A stretch of DNA of 64,000 bases from Kitasatospora sp. GAS204B (GTDB lineage Bacteria; Actinomycetota; Actinomycetes; Streptomycetales; Streptomycetaceae): the NCBI RefSeq assembly GCF_029892155.1, contig NZ_JARZAG010000003.1:248001-312000 (forward strand), written 5' to 3'. Made by a program: the position numbers and the translations under genes. How positions within the stretch are numbered: the first letter of the stretch is position 1; every line of letters starts with the position of its first letter. Shown piece by piece: positions 8,209 to 17,075 of the stretch. Below the pieces are notes generated by a model, which saw only the letters and a list, made by a program, of their open reading frames with translations, was not told the DNA's origin and ran no database searches.

Positions 8209-9497
8209 GATCGGGCCTCCGGGGCAGGAAGGGGGGTTGGGGTTGCGGATGCGTCAGTTGCGCTGCTCGCCGCGCCGCCGGTGGCGGCCGGGTTCTGCCC
8301 GGCGGGGAGCCGGACGGTGAAAGTGGAGCCTTGGCCCTCGACGCTCCAGACCGAGACGGTTCCGCCGTGCGAGGCCGCCACGTGCTTGACGATGGACAGG
8401 CCCAGGCCGGTACCGCCGGTGGCCCGGCTGCGGGCCGGGTCCACCCGGTAGAAGCGTTCGAAGATCCGCTCGCGGTCCTTCTCCGAGATGCCGATGCCCT
8501 GATCGGTCACCGAGATCTCGATCAGCTCGCCGTCCGCCTCCCCGATCGCGGCGGCGCTGGCTATCCGGCGGGTCGCGATCGCCACCCGGGTGCGGGGCGG
8601 GCTGTAGTTGACCGCGTTCTCGACCAGGTTCCCGAGCGCCGCGGCGAGCTGGCCGCGGTCGCCGAAGAGGTGGAGGCCGGCGATGCCACCGGCCGCGATG
8701 TGGATCTGCTTGGCCGCGGCCTGCTGCCGGCAGCGGTCCATCGCCTCGGCGATCAGCTCGTCGACCGGGACCGGTTCGGGGTCCATCAGCAGGCGGTCGT
8801 CCTGGACCCGGGAGAGGTCGATGATCTCCTGGACCAGGCTGGCCAGCCGGGTGGCCTCGATCTGCATCCGGCCGGCGAAACGCTGCACCGCCTCCGGATC
8901 GTCGGCCGCGTCCGCGACCGCCTCGGAGAGCAGCGAGAGCGCCCCCACCGGCGTCTTGAGCTCGTGGCTGACATTGGCCACGAAGTCGCGCCGGACCGCC
9001 TCGATCCGACGGCGCTCGGTGAGGTCCTCGACCAGCACCAGGACCAGCCGGGAGCCGAGTGGGGCGACCCGGACCGAGACCGAGAGCGGCTCGCCGTGGC
9101 GCGCCACCCCCGGGCGCGGGACGTCCAGGTCGGCCTGGCGGATCTCGCCGTCCCGGCGGGTCGCCCTGGCCAGCGCGAGCATCTGCTCGACGGCCACCGC
9201 GCCACCGCGGACCAGGCCCATCGAGTAGGCGGCGGAGCTGGCCTTGACCACCTCGTCGCCGTCACCCAGCACGATCGCGCAGGACCGCAGCACCGAGAGC
9301 ACGGTGTCCACGCCGGGGGGCAGCGCCGCGTCCTGCAGCGGCCTGCTCACTGCTGATGAGCTGCTTCTCTTGCCGTTGCCGCTGCTGCTGCCCCGGCCCT
9401 GTTCGCGCTCGCTCCAGCGGAAGGCGATGGAGGCGGTGAGACCGACGCCGAGGCCGGCGATGGCGCAGGCAGCGGCGGCGGCCACATTCACGTCCAT
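8205..9497 (-). CDS. phoR: Sensor histidine kinase PhoR
   Basis: A 430-residue membrane histidine kinase that phosphorylates PhoP. The first 27 residues include one hydrophobic membrane segment; as in other actinobacterial PhoR, there is no large extracellular loop, so sensing is probably intracellular or through partners. A PAS-like region covers about 70-160. HisKA with phospho-acceptor His178 is in NVSHELKTPVG. HATPase motifs are the N box NLVENAVNYS, the G1 box DQGIGISEKD, the F box RIFERFYRV and the G2 box GTGLGLSI. The stop overlaps the phoP start by 4 bp. The upstream region holds a PHO-box-like repeat. Confidence 0.95.
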   Translation of the reverse strand: MDVNVAAAAACAIAGLGVGLTASIAFRWSEREQGRGSSSGNGKRSSSSAVSRPLQDAALPPGVDTVLSVLRSCAIVLGDGDEVVKASSAAYSMGLVRGGAVAVEQMLALARATRRDGEIRQADLDVPRPGVARHGEPLSVSVRVAPLGSRLVLVLVEDLTERRRIEAVRRDFVANVSHELKTPVGALSLLSEAVADAADDPEAVQRFAGRMQIEATRLASLVQEIIDLSRVQDDRLLMDPEPVPVDELIAEAMDRCRQQAAAKQIHIAAGGIAGLHLFGDRGQLAAALGNLVENAVNYSPPRTRVAIATRRIASAAAIGEADGELIEISVTDQGIGISEKDRERIFERFYRVDPARSRATGGTGLGLSIVKHVAASHGGTVSVWSVEGQGSTFTVRLPAGQNPAATGGAASSATDASATPTPLPAPEARS

Positions 9498-9570
9498 GCG
9501 GCCAGCCTAAGCGCATCGACCGGCCGCTTTGTAAGCATCAGAACAAGGCATCGACCATGCGTTGCCGAGA

Positions 9571-9603
9571 ATTCACCTTCAGGTAGCTGCGGGTTCACTG
9601 CGG
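9571..9603 (+). promoter_or_regulatory. PHO-box-like 11-bp direct repeats (PhoP site)
   Basis: ATTCACCTTCA, GGTAGCTGCGG and GTTCACTGCGG are three consecutive 11-bp units. The outer two match the known Streptomyces PHO-box half-site G(G/T)TCAYYYR(G/C)G closely; the middle unit is degenerate, also normal. The position between divergent phoR and phoU is where autoregulation by PhoP is known in S. coelicolor and S. lividans. Confidence 0.7.
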
Positions 9604-9772
9604 CGGCCGTGGGCCGTCGCCCGGACAGCGCAGTCTCGATCGCGCAGCCCGTGTGGGTAGGGAACGCGCGTACGATGCGCGCCACCAGCAGCGGCCGCCC
9701 ACCCGGAGCCCGGGTCCGGCGGCTGGTCGGCACCGCCACCGACACCGCAAGCAAGAAGGAGAAGAGAAGCGC

Positions 9773-10438
9773 ATGCGTGACGCTTACCACGAGGAACTCG
9801 ACTCGATCGGCGACGGCCTGGTCGAGATGGCCCGGCTGGTCGGTTCGGCCATGGGTCGTGCCACCACCGCGCTGCTCGACGCCGACCTGGAGCTGGCGGA
9901 GAGCGTGATCGCGGCCGACGAGAAGGTCAACGCCCTCCACCACGAGCTGGAGAACACCGCGATCAACCTGCTGGCCCGCCAGCAGCCGGTCGCCACCGAC
10001 CTGCGGATCGTGGTCACCTCGCTGCGGATGAGCGCGGACCTGGAGCGCTGCGGCGACCTCGCCCGGCACGTCGCCAAGGTGGCCCGGCGGCGCTACCCGG
10101 ACACCGCCGTGCCGAGCGACCTGCAGCCCATCGTGCTGGAGATGGGTCAGCTCGCCCAGCGCCTGGTGGCCAAGGCCGGCCAGGTCATCGCCACCAAGGA
10201 CGTGGACGCGGCGCTGCAGCTGGAGCGCGACGACGACGCGATGGACGAGATGCACCGCCAGCTCTTCGCGCACCTGGCCGACGACCGCTGGCAGCACGGC
10301 ATCGAGACCGGCGTGGACGTCACCCTGATCGGCCGGTACTACGAGCGCTTCGCCGACCACGCGGTCTCGGTGGCCAAGCGCGTGGTCTTCCTGGTCACCG
10401 GTGAGCACGCGGGCGACTTCGTCGCCGAGCAGGCCTGA
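9773..10438 (+). CDS. phoU: Phosphate signalling protein PhoU
   Basis: A 221-residue all-helical protein with two PhoU repeats (about 5-100 and 115-215). Each carries an acidic metal-binding motif of the E/DxxxD type (SADLERCGDLARHV and YYERFADHAVSVAKR). PhoU links the Pst phosphate transporter to PhoR and keeps the system off when phosphate is plentiful. The ATG at 9773 follows AAGGAGAAGAG. The pst genes are not in the window. Divergent from phoR-phoP with the PHO-box repeat between. Confidence 0.95.
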   Translation: MRDAYHEELDSIGDGLVEMARLVGSAMGRATTALLDADLELAESVIAADEKVNALHHELENTAINLLARQQPVATDLRIVVTSLRMSADLERCGDLARHVAKVARRRYPDTAVPSDLQPIVLEMGQLAQRLVAKAGQVIATKDVDAALQLERDDDAMDEMHRQLFAHLADDRWQHGIETGVDVTLIGRYYERFADHAVSVAKRVVFLVTGEHAGDFVAEQA

Positions 10439-10617
10439 AGCCGAGTAGGCCCAAACCTGACGGCCGCCACGACGGCCGGCGATCGGTGCGGGGGCGCACG
10501 GCGACGCAGCGTCCCACACCTACGCGCCCATTGACGCTCCGTCAGCCGCCGGGCTTCACTCGAGGAGCAGGCAGCCCGTCACCCACTGCCTGCCTCGATC
10601 GAGGAGGGCACCGCACC

Positions 10618-10806
10618 ATGACCACCACACCCGCCCGGCCCGCTCCGACTTCCGGTACCGCCGAACCGACCACACCGGCCGCCCGGATCACTCTTCCGGT
10701 GCTGATCGGCGCCTGCGGCTGCGGCCCCGGCTGCGGCTGCGGCTGCCAGTCCGGCGCCCCCTGCCAGTGCGGCAGCGCCAGCGGTGGCTGCTGCGGCGGG
10801 CACTGA
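10618..10806 (+). CDS. Small Cys-rich protein, metallothionein-like
   Basis: A 62-residue protein with GAGGAG 9 bases before the ATG. The first 37 residues are Thr/Pro/Ala-rich and contain no Cys. The last 28 hold nine Cys in closely spaced CxC, CxxC-like and CC motifs (ACGCGPGCGCGC, then PCQCGS, then GGCCGGH) with a terminal His. This spacing is that of a metal-cluster-binding peptide and recalls the mycobacterial copper metallothionein MymT, but sequence identity cannot be judged by eye. There is no signal peptide, so it should be cytoplasmic. A Cys-rich ribosomal peptide precursor is the main alternative, but no modification enzyme is adjacent. A strong terminator follows. Confidence 0.7.
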   Translation: MTTTPARPAPTSGTAEPTTPAARITLPVLIGACGCGPGCGCGCQSGAPCQCGSASGGCCGGH

Positions 10807-10816
10807 CGGAACGACG

Positions 10817-10855
10817 CAGGCCCGGCCCGGTGCGCAGTGCACCGGGCCGGGCCTG
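10817..10855. terminator. Bidirectional terminator, Cys-rich gene / gpmA
   Basis: A perfect 17-bp stem (CAGGCCCGGCCCGGTGC) with a 5-base loop, between the convergent Cys-rich gene and gpmA; it is followed by ATCGTTT on the right-hand side. Confidence 0.8.
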
Positions 10856-10868
10856 ATCGTTTCAGGGC

Positions 10869-11627
10869 TTACTTCTTGCCCTGGTTCTTCACGGCCTCGA
10901 TGGCGGCGGCGGCGGCCTCCGCGTCCAGGTAGCGGCCACCGGCGGCGACCGGCTTGAAGTCCGCGTCGAGCTCGTAGACCAGCGGGATGCCGGTGGGGAT
11001 GTTCAGGCCGGCGATGGCCTCGTCGGAGATCCCGTCCAGGTGCTTGACCAGCGCACGCAGGCTGTTGCCGTGCGCGGTGACCAGGACGGTCTTGCCGGCC
11101 GCCAGGTCCGGCACGATCGCGTCGTACCAGTAGGGCAGCATCCGCTCGACGACGTCCTTGAGGCACTCGGTGCGCGGCCGCAGCTCGCTCGGGATCTCCG
11201 CGTAGCGGGCGTCGCCGGCCTGCGAGAACTCGTTGTCGTCGGCGAGCACCGGCGGCGGGGTGTCGTACGAGCGGCGCCAGAGCTGGAACTGCTCCTCGCC
11301 GAACTCGGCCAGGGTCTGGGCCTTGTCCTTGCCCTGCAGCGCGCCGTAGTGACGCTCGTTCAGCCGCCAGCTGCGGCTGACCGGGATCCAGTGCCGGTCG
11401 GCCTTGTCCAGCGCGATCTGCGAGGTGCGGATGGCACGGCGCAGCAGCGAGGTGTGCACCACATCCGGGAAGAGGCCCTCGGCGGCGAGCAGCTCGCCGC
11501 CACGCGCGGCCTCCTTCTCGCCCTTCTCGTTGAGGTCGACGTCGACCCAGCCGGTGAACAGGTTCTTCTGGTTCCACTCGCTCTCGCCGTGGCGGAGCAG
11601 GATCAGTCGGTAGGTCGTGTCAGCCAT
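10869..11627 (-). CDS. gpmA: 2,3-bisphosphoglycerate-dependent phosphoglycerate mutase
   Basis: A 252-residue glycolytic enzyme that interconverts 3- and 2-phosphoglycerate. The catalytic phospho-His is in [10 protein letters not shown] near the N-terminus. Substrate-binding residues are in [11 protein letters not shown] and [13 protein letters not shown], and the second catalytic His is in [10 protein letters not shown]. The C-terminal Lys-rich tail is complete. The ATG at 11627 opens the usual (M)ADTTYRL N-terminus. Monocistronic by appearance, between a terminator and a divergent MFS gene. Confidence 0.96.
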   Translation of the reverse strand: MADTTYRLILLRHGESEWNQKNLFTGWVDVDLNEKGEKEAARGGELLAAEGLFPDVVHTSLLRRAIRTSQIALDKADRHWIPVSRSWRLNERHYGALQGKDKAQTLAEFGEEQFQLWRRSYDTPPPVLADDNEFSQAGDARYAEIPSELRPRTECLKDVVERMLPYWYDAIVPDLAAGKTVLVTAHGNSLRALVKHLDGISDEAIAGLNIPTGIPLVYELDADFKPVAAGGRYLDAEAAAAAIEAVKNQGKK

Positions 11628-11785
11628 GAGGCACAGCTTAGTGGAGCCCGAAAAACGGCTGGCCTGTCCCAAGGCGGCACCGGTAATGTGCTCCCTGCCA
11701 CCGCACCACTTACCGTCGCACGTCCCCCTGCTGAGCGAACCCCACCGACCGCTCACCGGGACACCTGCCGCCCGGGAGACGCCCC

Positions 11786-13072
11786 ATGCCCACCGCCCCA
11801 GTCGCCCCTGCTTCCCTGACCGGCCGGCTGCGCACCGCGACCAGCGAGTCGGTCGGCGGACTCCCCTCGGCGTTCTGGTGGCTCTGGACCTCGACCCTGG
11901 TCAACCGGCTCGGCGGCTTCGTGGTCACCTTCCTGGCGCTCTACCTCACCGTCGACCGCGGCTACTCGGCCTCCTTCGCCGGTCTGGTGGCCTCGCTCTT
12001 CGGCCTGGGCGGGGCGATCGCCGCGCTGGTCGGCGGGGTGCTGACGGACCGGATCGGGCGGCGGCCCACCCTGCTGGTCGCCCAGTCGCTCACCGCGCTC
12101 AGCACCACGGCGCTCGGCTTCGCCGACGGGCGGTTGATGATCGCCGCCGTGGCCTTCCTGGTCGGCCTGAGCAGCAACGCCTCGCGGCCCGCGGTCTCCG
12201 CGATGATCGCCGACGTGGTGCCCGCCGCCGACCGGGTGCGGGCCTTCTCACTCAACTACTGGGCGATCAACATCGGCTTCGGCGTCTCGGCGGCGGTGGC
12301 CGGGCTGATCGCCGCCCACGGCTACCTGACCCTCTTCATCGCCGACGCGGCCACCACCCTGCTCTGCGCGTTCGTGGTCTTCGTCAAGGTCCCGGAGAGC
12401 CGCCCGACCGCGTCCGGCCAGGCACCGGGCACGCCCGGCCGGGCAGCGGCCGCCGGGCCCGCGGTCAGCCTCGGGACGGTCTTCCGGGACCGCCGCTTCA
12501 TGGCACTGGTCGGGCTGACCTTCCTGGTGGCGCTGGTCTTCCAGCAGGGCAGCACCACGCTGGCCGTGAGCATGGGCAAGTCCGGGCTCAGCACGGAGCA
12601 GTACGGTCTGGTGATCGCACTCAACGGTCTGCTGATCGTCCTGCTGCAGATCCCGGTCACCCGGCTGCTCCAGGGCCGGGACCGCGGGGTGCTGCTGCTG
12701 GCCGCCGCGCTGCTCATCGGCTGGGGCTTCGGCCTGACCGCGTTCGCCGGCTCGTCCGCGCTGATCTACGCCGGCAGCGTCGCGGTCTGGACGATCGGCG
12801 AGATCATCCAGGCGCCGACCAGCATGGGTCTGGTGGCCGAACTCTCGCCGACCCACGCCCGCGGCCGCTACCAGGGGGTCTACTCGCTCTCCTGGTCGGC
12901 CGCCTCGTTCCTGGGCCCGGCCGCCGGCGGCTTGCTGCTGGACCACGCGGGCCACCGCACCCTCTGGTACGGCTGCGCGGTGGTCGGCACGGTCGCGGCG
13001 GTGGGCTACCTGGTGCTGGGCCGCCGGGCGGACGCGGCGCGTCAGCCGGCGCCGGTACCGGTCTCGGCCTGA
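11786..13072 (+). CDS. MFS transporter
   Basis: 428 residues, with about 12 hydrophobic helices and the MFS loop motif [12 protein letters not shown] after helix 2. The second half starts near [14 protein letters not shown]. The substrate cannot be told; the general look is of the drug-efflux (DHA1-like, YdeE/MdtH-like) group. GGGAGA lies upstream of the ATG at 11786. Its 3' end overlaps the convergent YbjN gene by 31 bp. Confidence 0.88.
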   Translation: MPTAPVAPASLTGRLRTATSESVGGLPSAFWWLWTSTLVNRLGGFVVTFLALYLTVDRGYSASFAGLVASLFGLGGAIAALVGGVLTDRIGRRPTLLVAQSLTALSTTALGFADGRLMIAAVAFLVGLSSNASRPAVSAMIADVVPAADRVRAFSLNYWAINIGFGVSAAVAGLIAAHGYLTLFIADAATTLLCAFVVFVKVPESRPTASGQAPGTPGRAAAAGPAVSLGTVFRDRRFMALVGLTFLVALVFQQGSTTLAVSMGKSGLSTEQYGLVIALNGLLIVLLQIPVTRLLQGRDRGVLLLAAALLIGWGFGLTAFAGSSALIYAGSVAVWTIGEIIQAPTSMGLVAELSPTHARGRYQGVYSLSWSAASFLGPAAGGLLLDHAGHRTLWYGCAVVGTVAAVGYLVLGRRADAARQPAPVPVSA

Positions 13073-13611
13073 GCGTCGGTCCCGGCCCCCGCGTCCGGCA
13101 CGGGCTGCCCGGGCTTGGCCAGGTGCTTAAAGGCGTCCAGGTTGCGGGTGGACTCGCCGCGCTTGGTCCGCCACTCCCACTCCCGCCGGATGGCCGAGGC
13201 GAATCCCAGCTCCAGCAGGGTGTTGAACGGCTCGTCTGCGTTCTCCAGCACGGTGCCGAGCAGCCGGTCCACCGTCGGCCCGGTGAGCGCCTCCAGCGGC
13301 AGCCGGCCGGTCAGGTAGACGTCGCCGAGCGGGTCCAGCGCGTACCCGACGCCGTACAGCCTGGTGTTGCGCTCCAGCAGCCAGCGGAAGACGGCCTCGT
13401 GGTTCTCGTCCGGACGGCGGATCACGAAGGCGCTCACCGAGAGGGTGTGGTCGCCGACCCGCAGCGCGCAGGTGGTGCTGAGCTTGCGGGTGCCGGGCAG
13501 CGTCGCGACCAGCGTGTAGGGGTCGGCGACGGCCGGCTCCCAGTCGACACCGGCCTCGTCGAGCGCGGCGGCGAGCAGTCCGAGGGCCTCGTCCTTGGTA
13601 CGGGTTGCCAT
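13042..13611 (-). CDS. YbjN domain protein
   Basis: A 189-residue cytoplasmic protein of the YbjN / type III secretion chaperone-like fold. The domain spans about 20-140 (LRVGDHTLSVSAFVIR, then HEAVFRWLLERN, typical YbjN signatures). The C-terminal 25 residues are low-complexity Gly/Thr/Ala. The biochemical function of YbjN proteins is unknown. In streptomycetes this gene sits next to mshA, as here, 76 bp downstream of the mshA stop in the same direction. Its end overlaps the convergent MFS gene. Confidence 0.88.
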   Translation of the reverse strand: MATRTKDEALGLLAAALDEAGVDWEPAVADPYTLVATLPGTRKLSTTCALRVGDHTLSVSAFVIRRPDENHEAVFRWLLERNTRLYGVGYALDPLGDVYLTGRLPLEALTGPTVDRLLGTVLENADEPFNTLLELGFASAIRREWEWRTKRGESTRNLDAFKHLAKPGQPVPDAGAGTDAQAETGTGAG

Positions 13612-13687
13612 GACCGTGACGTTACCGGCTGGTACCGGTCCGCGCCGTGTTCTCCCCTTGTTGGAGGGTCCGCCGCTGGTGCGCTGC

Positions 13688-15061
13688 CTACTGCTGGCTC
13701 AGCCGCCGCCGCGCTCCGGCCAGCCGACCGGCCGGGCGGGCCAGCGCCCCCGCGTACACGTCGGCGGTGGCCGCCGCGGACGCGCCCCAGCCGAAGCCGG
13801 CCGCGTGCCGGGCCGCCGCCGCGCCCTGCCTGGCCACCAGCTCGGGCTCGGTCACGTACGGCTCCAGCGCCCGAGCCCAGGCGGCCGGTTCGTGGCCGCG
13901 GACCAGCGTGCCGGTCTCGCCGTCCCGCACCGCGACCGGCAGGCCACCGACCGCCGCGGCCACCACCGGCGTCCCGCAGGCCTGCGCCTCCAGCGCCACC
14001 AGCCCGAAGGACTCGCTGTAGGAGGGCATCGCCAGCAGCGTGGCCGCCTGGTACCACTGGGCCAGCTCGGCCTGGCCCACCGGCGGGTGGAACCGCACCA
14101 CATCGGCGACGCCGAGCTGGGCGGCGAGCTTCTGCAGGCCCAGCGGCTTGGCCAGTCCCGTCCCGGACGGGCCGCCGACCACCGGGACCACCAGGCGCTC
14201 GCGCAGCTCGGGCCGCCGCTCCAGCAGTGCCGCGACCGCCCCGAGCAGCACCTCGGGGCCCTTGAGCGGCTGTATCCGGCCGGCGAAGAGCAGCACCGCG
14301 GCGTCGGCCGGCAGGCCGAGCCGGGCCCGGGCGGCGCGGCGGTCGCCCGGCCGGAAGACCTCCAGGTTGACCCCCGGGTGCACCACGGCGAGCTGGTCGC
14401 CCCGGGCGCCGTAGTGCGCGGCGAGCTCGCCCGCCTCGTCCGCCGTGTTGGCGATCAGCCGGTCGGCCGCCTCGACCACCTGGGTCTCGCCGATCACCCG
14501 GGCCGCCGGCTCGGGTGTATCGCCCTCGGCCAGCGCCGCGTTCTTGACCTTGGCCATGGTGTGCATGGTGTGCACCAGCGGCACGCCCCAACGCTGCGCG
14601 GCCAGCCAGCCGACCTGCCCGGAGAGCCAGTAGTGCGAGTGCACCAGGTCGTAGTGGCCGGGTCGGTGCCCGGCCTCGGTGCGCAGCACGCCGTGGGTGA
14701 AGGCGCACAGCTGGGCCGGCAGGTCCTCCTTGATCAGGCCCTCGTACGGCCCGGCGGTGACGTGGCGGACCAGCACGCCGGGCGCGAGCTCGACGGTCGG
14801 CGGCAGTTCGGAGGAGATGGCCCGGGTGAACACCTCGATCTCGATGCCGAGCCCGGCCAGGCGCTTGGCCAGCTCGACGATGTAGACGTTCATGCCGCCG
14901 GCATCACCGGTGCCCGGCTGGTGGAGCGGTGAGGTGTGCACGCTCAGCATCGCGATCCGGCGCGGACGACGCGGCCGGCCGGCCGCCAGCGCGTGCAGGC
15001 GCCCGCGGATCGGCGGGGTCTGCCGGTCACGCCATACCGTCGACACGGGGGGCTTGATCAC
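13688..15061 (-). CDS. mshA: D-inositol-3-phosphate glycosyltransferase (mycothiol synthesis)
   Basis: A 457-residue GT4 retaining glycosyltransferase that makes GlcNAc-inositol phosphate, the first step of mycothiol, the main actinobacterial thiol. The N-terminal domain has the characteristic [19 protein letters not shown] acceptor/donor loop. VHSHYWLSG is next, and the C-terminal domain has [16 protein letters not shown] and the [20 protein letters not shown]7E motif. I chose the GTG at 15061 ([12 protein letters not shown]); the frame stays open for 132 more codons upstream, but that part is Arg/Pro-rich and lies antisense to the next gene. The first 35 residues are basic and not conserved, so the start may be further in. 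Confidence 0.95.
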   Translation of the reverse strand: MIKPPVSTVWRDRQTPPIRGRLHALAAGRPRRPRRIAMLSVHTSPLHQPGTGDAGGMNVYIVELAKRLAGLGIEIEVFTRAISSELPPTVELAPGVLVRHVTAGPYEGLIKEDLPAQLCAFTHGVLRTEAGHRPGHYDLVHSHYWLSGQVGWLAAQRWGVPLVHTMHTMAKVKNAALAEGDTPEPAARVIGETQVVEAADRLIANTADEAGELAAHYGARGDQLAVVHPGVNLEVFRPGDRRAARARLGLPADAAVLLFAGRIQPLKGPEVLLGAVAALLERRPELRERLVVPVVGGPSGTGLAKPLGLQKLAAQLGVADVVRFHPPVGQAELAQWYQAATLLAMPSYSESFGLVALEAQACGTPVVAAAVGGLPVAVRDGETGTLVRGHEPAAWARALEPYVTEPELVARQGAAAARHAAGFGWGASAAATADVYAGALARPAGRLAGARRRLSQQ

Positions 15062-15250
15062 GTGGCTGCGGCCTCTCTGGTCTGCACTGCGACGCCTTGG
15101 GCGACGACCACTCCTGTGGTTCCAACTGGAAGACAACCTCCCAGAGTGCACGCCGCATTCCCGCGACCGGGCAGGTCGGGCCGACGGAGCGACGCACATC
15201 ACGCCGACCGCCGCGCCCGGCCCCGACCCGGCCCGGCGTACCCTGCGGGG

Positions 15251-16159
15251 ATGGCCGCTTCCTTCGACCCGGGCTCGTCCGGGCACTCCGCCGCGCTCCG
15301 GCCGCCGGGGACGCCCAGGACACTCAGGACGACGGGGACGCCCAGGACGCCCAGGACGTCTAGGACGCCGACCGCCACGGCCCGCCCGGTCGGCACGGTC
15401 ACCCGAGGCACCACCAACACCAACCGACTGCGGCGGATGGACCGCTGGATCGTCCACACCCTGGGCCCGCGGCTGCGCGCCGCCGACCGGCCGCCGGTGG
15501 CCGTCGACCTCGGCTACGGCGCGGCGCCCTGGACGGCCGTCGAGCTGTCCAACCGGCTCCGGACGGTCCGGCCCGACCTACGGACGGTCGGCATCGAGAT
15601 CGAGCCCGCCCGGGTCGCCGCCGCGCTGCCCTACGCCGAGCCGCCGGCGCTGACCTTCCGCCGCGGCGGCTTCGAAGTGCCGCTGGACGGTGGTGCGGCG
15701 CAGCTGATCCGGGCCGCCAATGTGCTGCGGCAGTACGAGGAGGAGGCGGTGCGCGGGGTCTGGGAGCGGCTCTGCGGCCGGCTGGCGCCGGACGGCCTGC
15801 TGGTCGAGGGCACCTGCGACGAGATCGGCCGCCGCCATGTGTGGGTGGCGCTCGACCCGACGGGCCCGCGCACGGTGACCTTCGCCGCCCGACTGGCGGG
15901 CCTGGAGCGCCCCTCGGACCTGGCCGAGCGGCTGCCGAAGGCGCTGATCCACCACAACGTGCCGGGCCGCTCGGTGCACGCCTTCCTCACCGACTTCGAC
16001 CGGGCCTGGGCCGCCGCCGCGCCGTACGGGGCGTTCGGCGCCCGGCAGCGCTGGGTGGCCGCGTGCACGGCACTGTCGGGGCAGTGGCCGCTGGTGGACG
16101 CGCGGGGGCGCTGGCGGCAGGGCGAGGTCACGCTGCCCTGGTCGGCACTGGCGCCCTGA
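15251..16159 (+). CDS. Class I SAM-dependent methyltransferase-like protein
   Basis: 302 residues from an ATG at 15251. The first 50 are low-complexity and coded by 9-bp repeats. From about residue 60 there is a Rossmann methyltransferase core: [17 protein letters not shown] is motif I and VGIEIEP ends strand 2 with the acidic ribose ligand. The segment [34 protein letters not shown] is the region around strands 4-5. The C-terminal quarter is unassigned. Substrate unknown. Homologues lie next to mshA in other streptomycetes as I recall. Divergent from mshA with 189 bp between; no clear ribosome-binding site, so the start may be internal. Confidence 0.8.
   Translation: MAASFDPGSSGHSAALRPPGTPRTLRTTGTPRTPRTSRTPTATARPVGTVTRGTTNTNRLRRMDRWIVHTLGPRLRAADRPPVAVDLGYGAAPWTAVELSNRLRTVRPDLRTVGIEIEPARVAAALPYAEPPALTFRRGGFEVPLDGGAAQLIRAANVLRQYEEEAVRGVWERLCGRLAPDGLLVEGTCDEIGRRHVWVALDPTGPRTVTFAARLAGLERPSDLAERLPKALIHHNVPGRSVHAFLTDFDRAWAAAAPYGAFGARQRWVAACTALSGQWPLVDARGRWRQGEVTLPWSALAP
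15309..15371 (+). repeat. 9-bp tandem repeat, seven units
   Basis: Seven head-to-tail units of GGACGCCCA or close variants (ggacgccca, ggacactca, ggacgacgg, ggacgccca twice, ggacgtcta, ggacgccga), coding for Arg/Gly-Thr-Pro-like tripeptides in the N-terminal tail of the methyltransferase-like protein. The number of units could vary between strains. Confidence 0.85.
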
Positions 16160-16293
16160 GCAGGGCATTCAGGTTCACTCGAACGAGTTATCGAATTCCC
16201 CTGGCGTGTTGACGGGGCATCAGGCCACTATGGGGGCGCACCTGGTGACACCCGCTCCTTGACTCGATCACACTGCTGTCGGGCCCCGCCCGA

Positions 16294-16851
16294 CTAGCCG
16301 GCCAACCCCAGTTCCTCCCGCACCCGCGCGAAGATCTCGTACGCCTCCGCGCCGAACAGCACGAACCGCACCTCCAGGTCCACCGCCTGCTCGACCGGAT
16401 CCTCCGCCAGCACCTCGGCCACGGTCGACAGCGCGATCCGGGCCGCGTCCTCCAGCGGCCACCGGTACACCCCGGTGGACACCGCGGGGAACGCCACACT
16501 CCTGGCCCCCAGCTCCAGCACCGCCAGCCGGAGCGACTCCCGATAACAGGAGGCCAACAGCCGTGCCCCCTGCTCGTACCGCTCCGCCCCGTACACCGGC
16601 CCGACGGTGTGCACCACATGATCGGCCGGCAGCCGACCGGCCGTGGTGGCCACCGACCGGCCGACCGCCAGCCCCCGCCCGTAGTGCGAGGCCCGCAGCG
16701 CGCGGCACTCGGCCAGGATCTCGGGACCGCCCGCACGGTGGATCGCCCCGTCGACACCACCGCCACCGAGCAGCGACGAGTTGGCGGCGTTGACCACCAC
16801 GTCCACCCGCTGCTTCGTGATATCACCCTGAACCAAAGTGATCTGCGTCAC
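16294..16851 (-). CDS. Macro domain protein (O-acetyl-ADP-ribose deacetylase type)
   Basis: A 185-residue single macro domain. The ADP-ribose-binding features are ITLVQGDITKQRVDVVVNAANSS (Asp and the NAAN motif), LLGGGGVDGAIHRAGG, and the phosphate-binding loop FPAVSTGVYRWP. The Asn and Asp that serve deacetylation in YmdB-type enzymes are present (NAANSSLLGGGGVDG). It removes ADP-ribose or acetyl groups from small molecules or proteins; the physiological substrate cannot be read here. It is divergent from the PP2C gene. Confidence 0.92.
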   Translation of the reverse strand: MTQITLVQGDITKQRVDVVVNAANSSLLGGGGVDGAIHRAGGPEILAECRALRASHYGRGLAVGRSVATTAGRLPADHVVHTVGPVYGAERYEQGARLLASCYRESLRLAVLELGARSVAFPAVSTGVYRWPLEDAARIALSTVAEVLAEDPVEQAVDLEVRFVLFGAEAYEIFARVREELGLAG

Positions 16852-17075
16852 CGTCAGCCTCCCGCAATCCGGCCGTGCCGCCGCCCGGCCCCAACCCGTT
16901 CACGCTAGCGAGCAAGCCCGCCACCTGCGTGGCAATAACCACATCCACAGCGGCCCGTCAGGGAAATGCCCGGAGATCACGTTATGGTCGCGAGAAGCTC
17001 CCTGACTCGCGGTGCCTCGCGGGCACTGCGCGCGGACCGCAACCGTTACCCCGTCAGGGAAAGGGAGGAACATCC

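Noticed and set aside
11628..11785. Leader peptide or riboswitch in front of the MFS gene
   Set aside because: No conserved stem, start codon or known motif could be seen in these 158 bases.
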